This document shows positions 62,740 to 64,000 of a stretch of DNA of 64,000 nt, piece by piece. Each line of letters starts with the position of its first letter. The first letter of the stretch is position 1. Source of the stretch: Lewinella sp. JB7 (GTDB taxonomy: Bacteria > Bacteroidota > Bacteroidia > Chitinophagales > Saprospiraceae); NCBI RefSeq assembly GCF_024297185.1, contig NZ_JANCTD010000006.1:62001-126000 (forward strand), given 5' to 3'. The translations under genes and the position numbers were made by a program. The notes under the pieces are model-generated. The model searched no databases and was not told where the DNA came from. It worked only from the letters and a program-made list of their open reading frames with translations.

Positions 62740-63789
62740 ATGCGTAACCTCCCGGCCCTCTACCCGATCCTTTTGCTGCTGGTATTCTGCAGTGCTCCCG
62801 CGTCTGCGCAAATCGAACTCGAACAGGGCAATCTGGAGGTACTGACGGACGATCACCCCGTTTTTTCACGCCCCGGCGTCCGTTACCGCAGCCAGAGCCG
62901 GGGAGTAGCCATTCGCTACGAAACCCAGCCTACCTTTATGTGGGACGGGGGGCCGGGAATCCCGGGGGGGAACCAGAAGGTGACCCACCTGGAGCAATTC
63001 ACCTTCAAATTCAAGGTGCCGCTGATGAATAAAGCGCGCACCAAGATCCTGCTCGGTTATGAGTGGGACACGGAAAAGTACTTTTTCAACGATCCCTACA
63101 CCGGCTACGAGAACGAGCAAACCCTCTTTCAACTGCTGGACGAGCGCCGGCTCAAGGCCAATAAACTCTCGGCCTACTTTACCCACAGCTGGGACGATAG
63201 GTTCTACTCCTCCGGCCGCTTCCGGATGTCGCTCAACGGCGACTACCAGGGCCTGATCGACTTCGACGACATCTACCACACCTACAGTGCCGCGGCCGTG
63301 TACGGAAAAAAGGTGGACGAAGACACCGAATGGGCCGTCGGCATCACTTACAGCCAGAATAAGGCCCGCCGAATCGCCCTGCCCTTCTTCGTGTACAACC
63401 GCACCTTCAACGAGCACTGGGGCATACAGACTGCCCTGCCCGGCCAGGCTTACCTGCGCCGCAACGTCGGTGCCCGCCTCATCAACACCTTCCTGCTGGG
63501 CGCCACCTTCGACAGCAAATACTACGCCCTGAACACCGACAACCGGCCCGGCTTCGAGGACCTGGGGCAGTTCTTCCTGCGCAACAACGGCGTGCGCGCC
63601 ATGCTGCAGTACGAGCACAATCTCTCGAAGTGGGTATGGACCTTCGCCCAGGGCGGTTACTACATTCCGGTCAATACCCGTTTCAATCCGGCGGAGGACG
63701 TCGATCTGGACATCCGAACGACGGTGGACGCCCGGCCCTTCTTCCGGGTGGGGGTATTTCTGGCTCCCCCGAAGGACCTGATTAAATAA
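62740..63789 (+). CDS. Outer-membrane beta-barrel protein, DUF6268-like
   Basis: Exported protein of 349 residues with signal peptide (ILLLLVFCSAPASAQ). The mature part is a series of alternating strands rich in Tyr, Phe and Arg, with turns such as DERRLKANKLSAYFTHSWDD and GKKVDEDTEWAVGITYSQNKARR. It is typical of DUF6268 outer-membrane barrels, which have no known function. It is followed by a bidirectional terminator hairpin and is convergent with a type IX-secreted protein gene. Confidence 0.7.
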   Translation: MRNLPALYPILLLLVFCSAPASAQIELEQGNLEVLTDDHPVFSRPGVRYRSQSRGVAIRYETQPTFMWDGGPGIPGGNQKVTHLEQFTFKFKVPLMNKARTKILLGYEWDTEKYFFNDPYTGYENEQTLFQLLDERRLKANKLSAYFTHSWDDRFYSSGRFRMSLNGDYQGLIDFDDIYHTYSAAAVYGKKVDEDTEWAVGITYSQNKARRIALPFFVYNRTFNEHWGIQTALPGQAYLRRNVGARLINTFLLGATFDSKYYALNTDNRPGFEDLGQFFLRNNGVRAMLQYEHNLSKWVWTFAQGGYYIPVNTRFNPAEDVDLDIRTTVDARPFFRVGVFLAPPKDLIK

Positions 63790-63792
63790 AAA

Positions 63793-63822
63793 AGTCCCCA
63801 CCGGCAGTGCACGGTGGGGACT
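63793..63822. terminator. Bidirectional intrinsic terminator
   Basis: AGTCCCCACCG (63793-63803) and CGGTGGGGACT (63812-63822) form an 11-base perfect stem with an 8-base loop. An A-run precedes it and CTCCTTTCT follows, so it can stop transcription from either side. It sits between two convergent genes. Confidence 0.8.
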
Positions 63823-63847
63823 CTCCTTTCTGTGTACGGCGTAGCTG

Positions 63848-64000
63848 CTACCGCAGGAAAACCGTACGGGCAGTAGTGCCCTCGTCGAAGCGCAACTGCA
63901 GGACGTACTGTCCGTTGGGGAGGCTGCCCCGGTTCAGTTGGAAGCTCGACTGATCGATGTTCCGGAACTGGGCGACGCGCCGGCCGCTGATGTCGAACAT
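63848..64000 (-). CDS. 3' end of a type IX-secreted protein (C-terminal sorting domain)
   Basis: The last 50 codons of a gene that continues beyond the window. The visible residues (FDISGRRVAQF, SFQLNRGSLPNGQYVLQL, ARTVFLR at the end) match the type A C-terminal sorting domain of proteins exported by the type IX secretion system. The catalytic or structural part lies outside the window. This fits the gldLMN genes in the same window. Confidence 0.85.
   Translation of the reverse strand: MFDISGRRVAQFRNIDQSSFQLNRGSLPNGQYVLQLRFDEGTTARTVFLR

Noticed and set aside
62782..62797. Eighth copy of the 17-base motif
   Set aside because: Only the GCTCCCGCGTC half matches and it encodes the Ala-Pro-Ala-Ser signal peptide end, so coding constraint explains it.

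Overview
This 64 kb window is high-GC chromosome from a Bacteroidota bacterium, most likely an aerobic, surface-attached and probably marine member of the Saprospiria (Lewinella-like); the exact taxon is inferred. The evidence is the gliding/type IX secretion genes gldL-gldM-gldN, a type IX C-terminal sorting domain at the right edge, a SusC/SusD pair, a hybrid two-component regulator, many Bacteroidota-style lipoproteins, and at least one TAnnTTTG-type promoter. No rRNA, tRNA, prophage, integrase or transposase was seen.

Layout. 0-4.8 kb: patatin-like membrane protein, GAF-SpoIIE phosphatase, TM2/TPR/SHOCT protein and CBS protein, all on +. 4.8-7.7 kb: a large surface protein joining a gluzincin-type peptidase domain, a TolB-like propeller and a beta-barrel. 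7.8-11.2 kb: a tightly overlapping three-gene operon (ATP-grasp-like protein, GshB-like ATP-grasp ligase, AstE/AspA-type deacylase) that looks like a small peptide or amide metabolism module. 11.2-16 kb: small lipoproteins, a GNAT acetyltransferase and a sulfatase with a variant active-site motif. 16-17.4 kb: an AbiE type IV toxin-antitoxin pair with a palindromic operator. 17.4-20 kb: cytochrome bd oxidase (cydAB). 20-26.3 kb: a sulfur island (sterol-desaturase-like protein, SulP transporter, persulfide dioxygenase-rhodanese, two half-size YeeE/YedE transporters, Crp/Fnr regulator) with a Crp/Fnr-type palindrome ahead of the transporter genes.

27.5-45.3 kb is a polysaccharide utilisation locus for a sulfated glycan. 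susC, susD and two sulfatases form one operon, followed by a hybrid two-component system. Converging on it are a PA14-type sulfatase and a 1,324-residue protein that joins a sulfatase to a glycoside-hydrolase-like domain and fibronectin type III repeats. The likely sequence of events is outer-membrane binding and import by SusCD, desulfation and cleavage by lipid-anchored enzymes, and sensing by the hybrid kinase.

45.5-64 kb: a tandem array of hairpin-forming repeats abutting mfd, gldN-gldM-gldL (no gldK beside them, and a strong terminator between gldM and gldN), msrA, an uncharacterised gene, a PNPOx-like protein, a DUF3089 lipoprotein, kynureninase with an FAD oxidoreductase, a GT2 glycosyltransferase with cysQ, two esterases, a SAM hydrolase, a DUF6268-like outer-membrane protein, a terminator, and the 3' end of a type IX-secreted protein.

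Outside genes, the most notable signals are a 17-base motif scattered seven times, mostly at gene ends or between genes, and hairpin repeats built on ACGGCT-AGCCGT.
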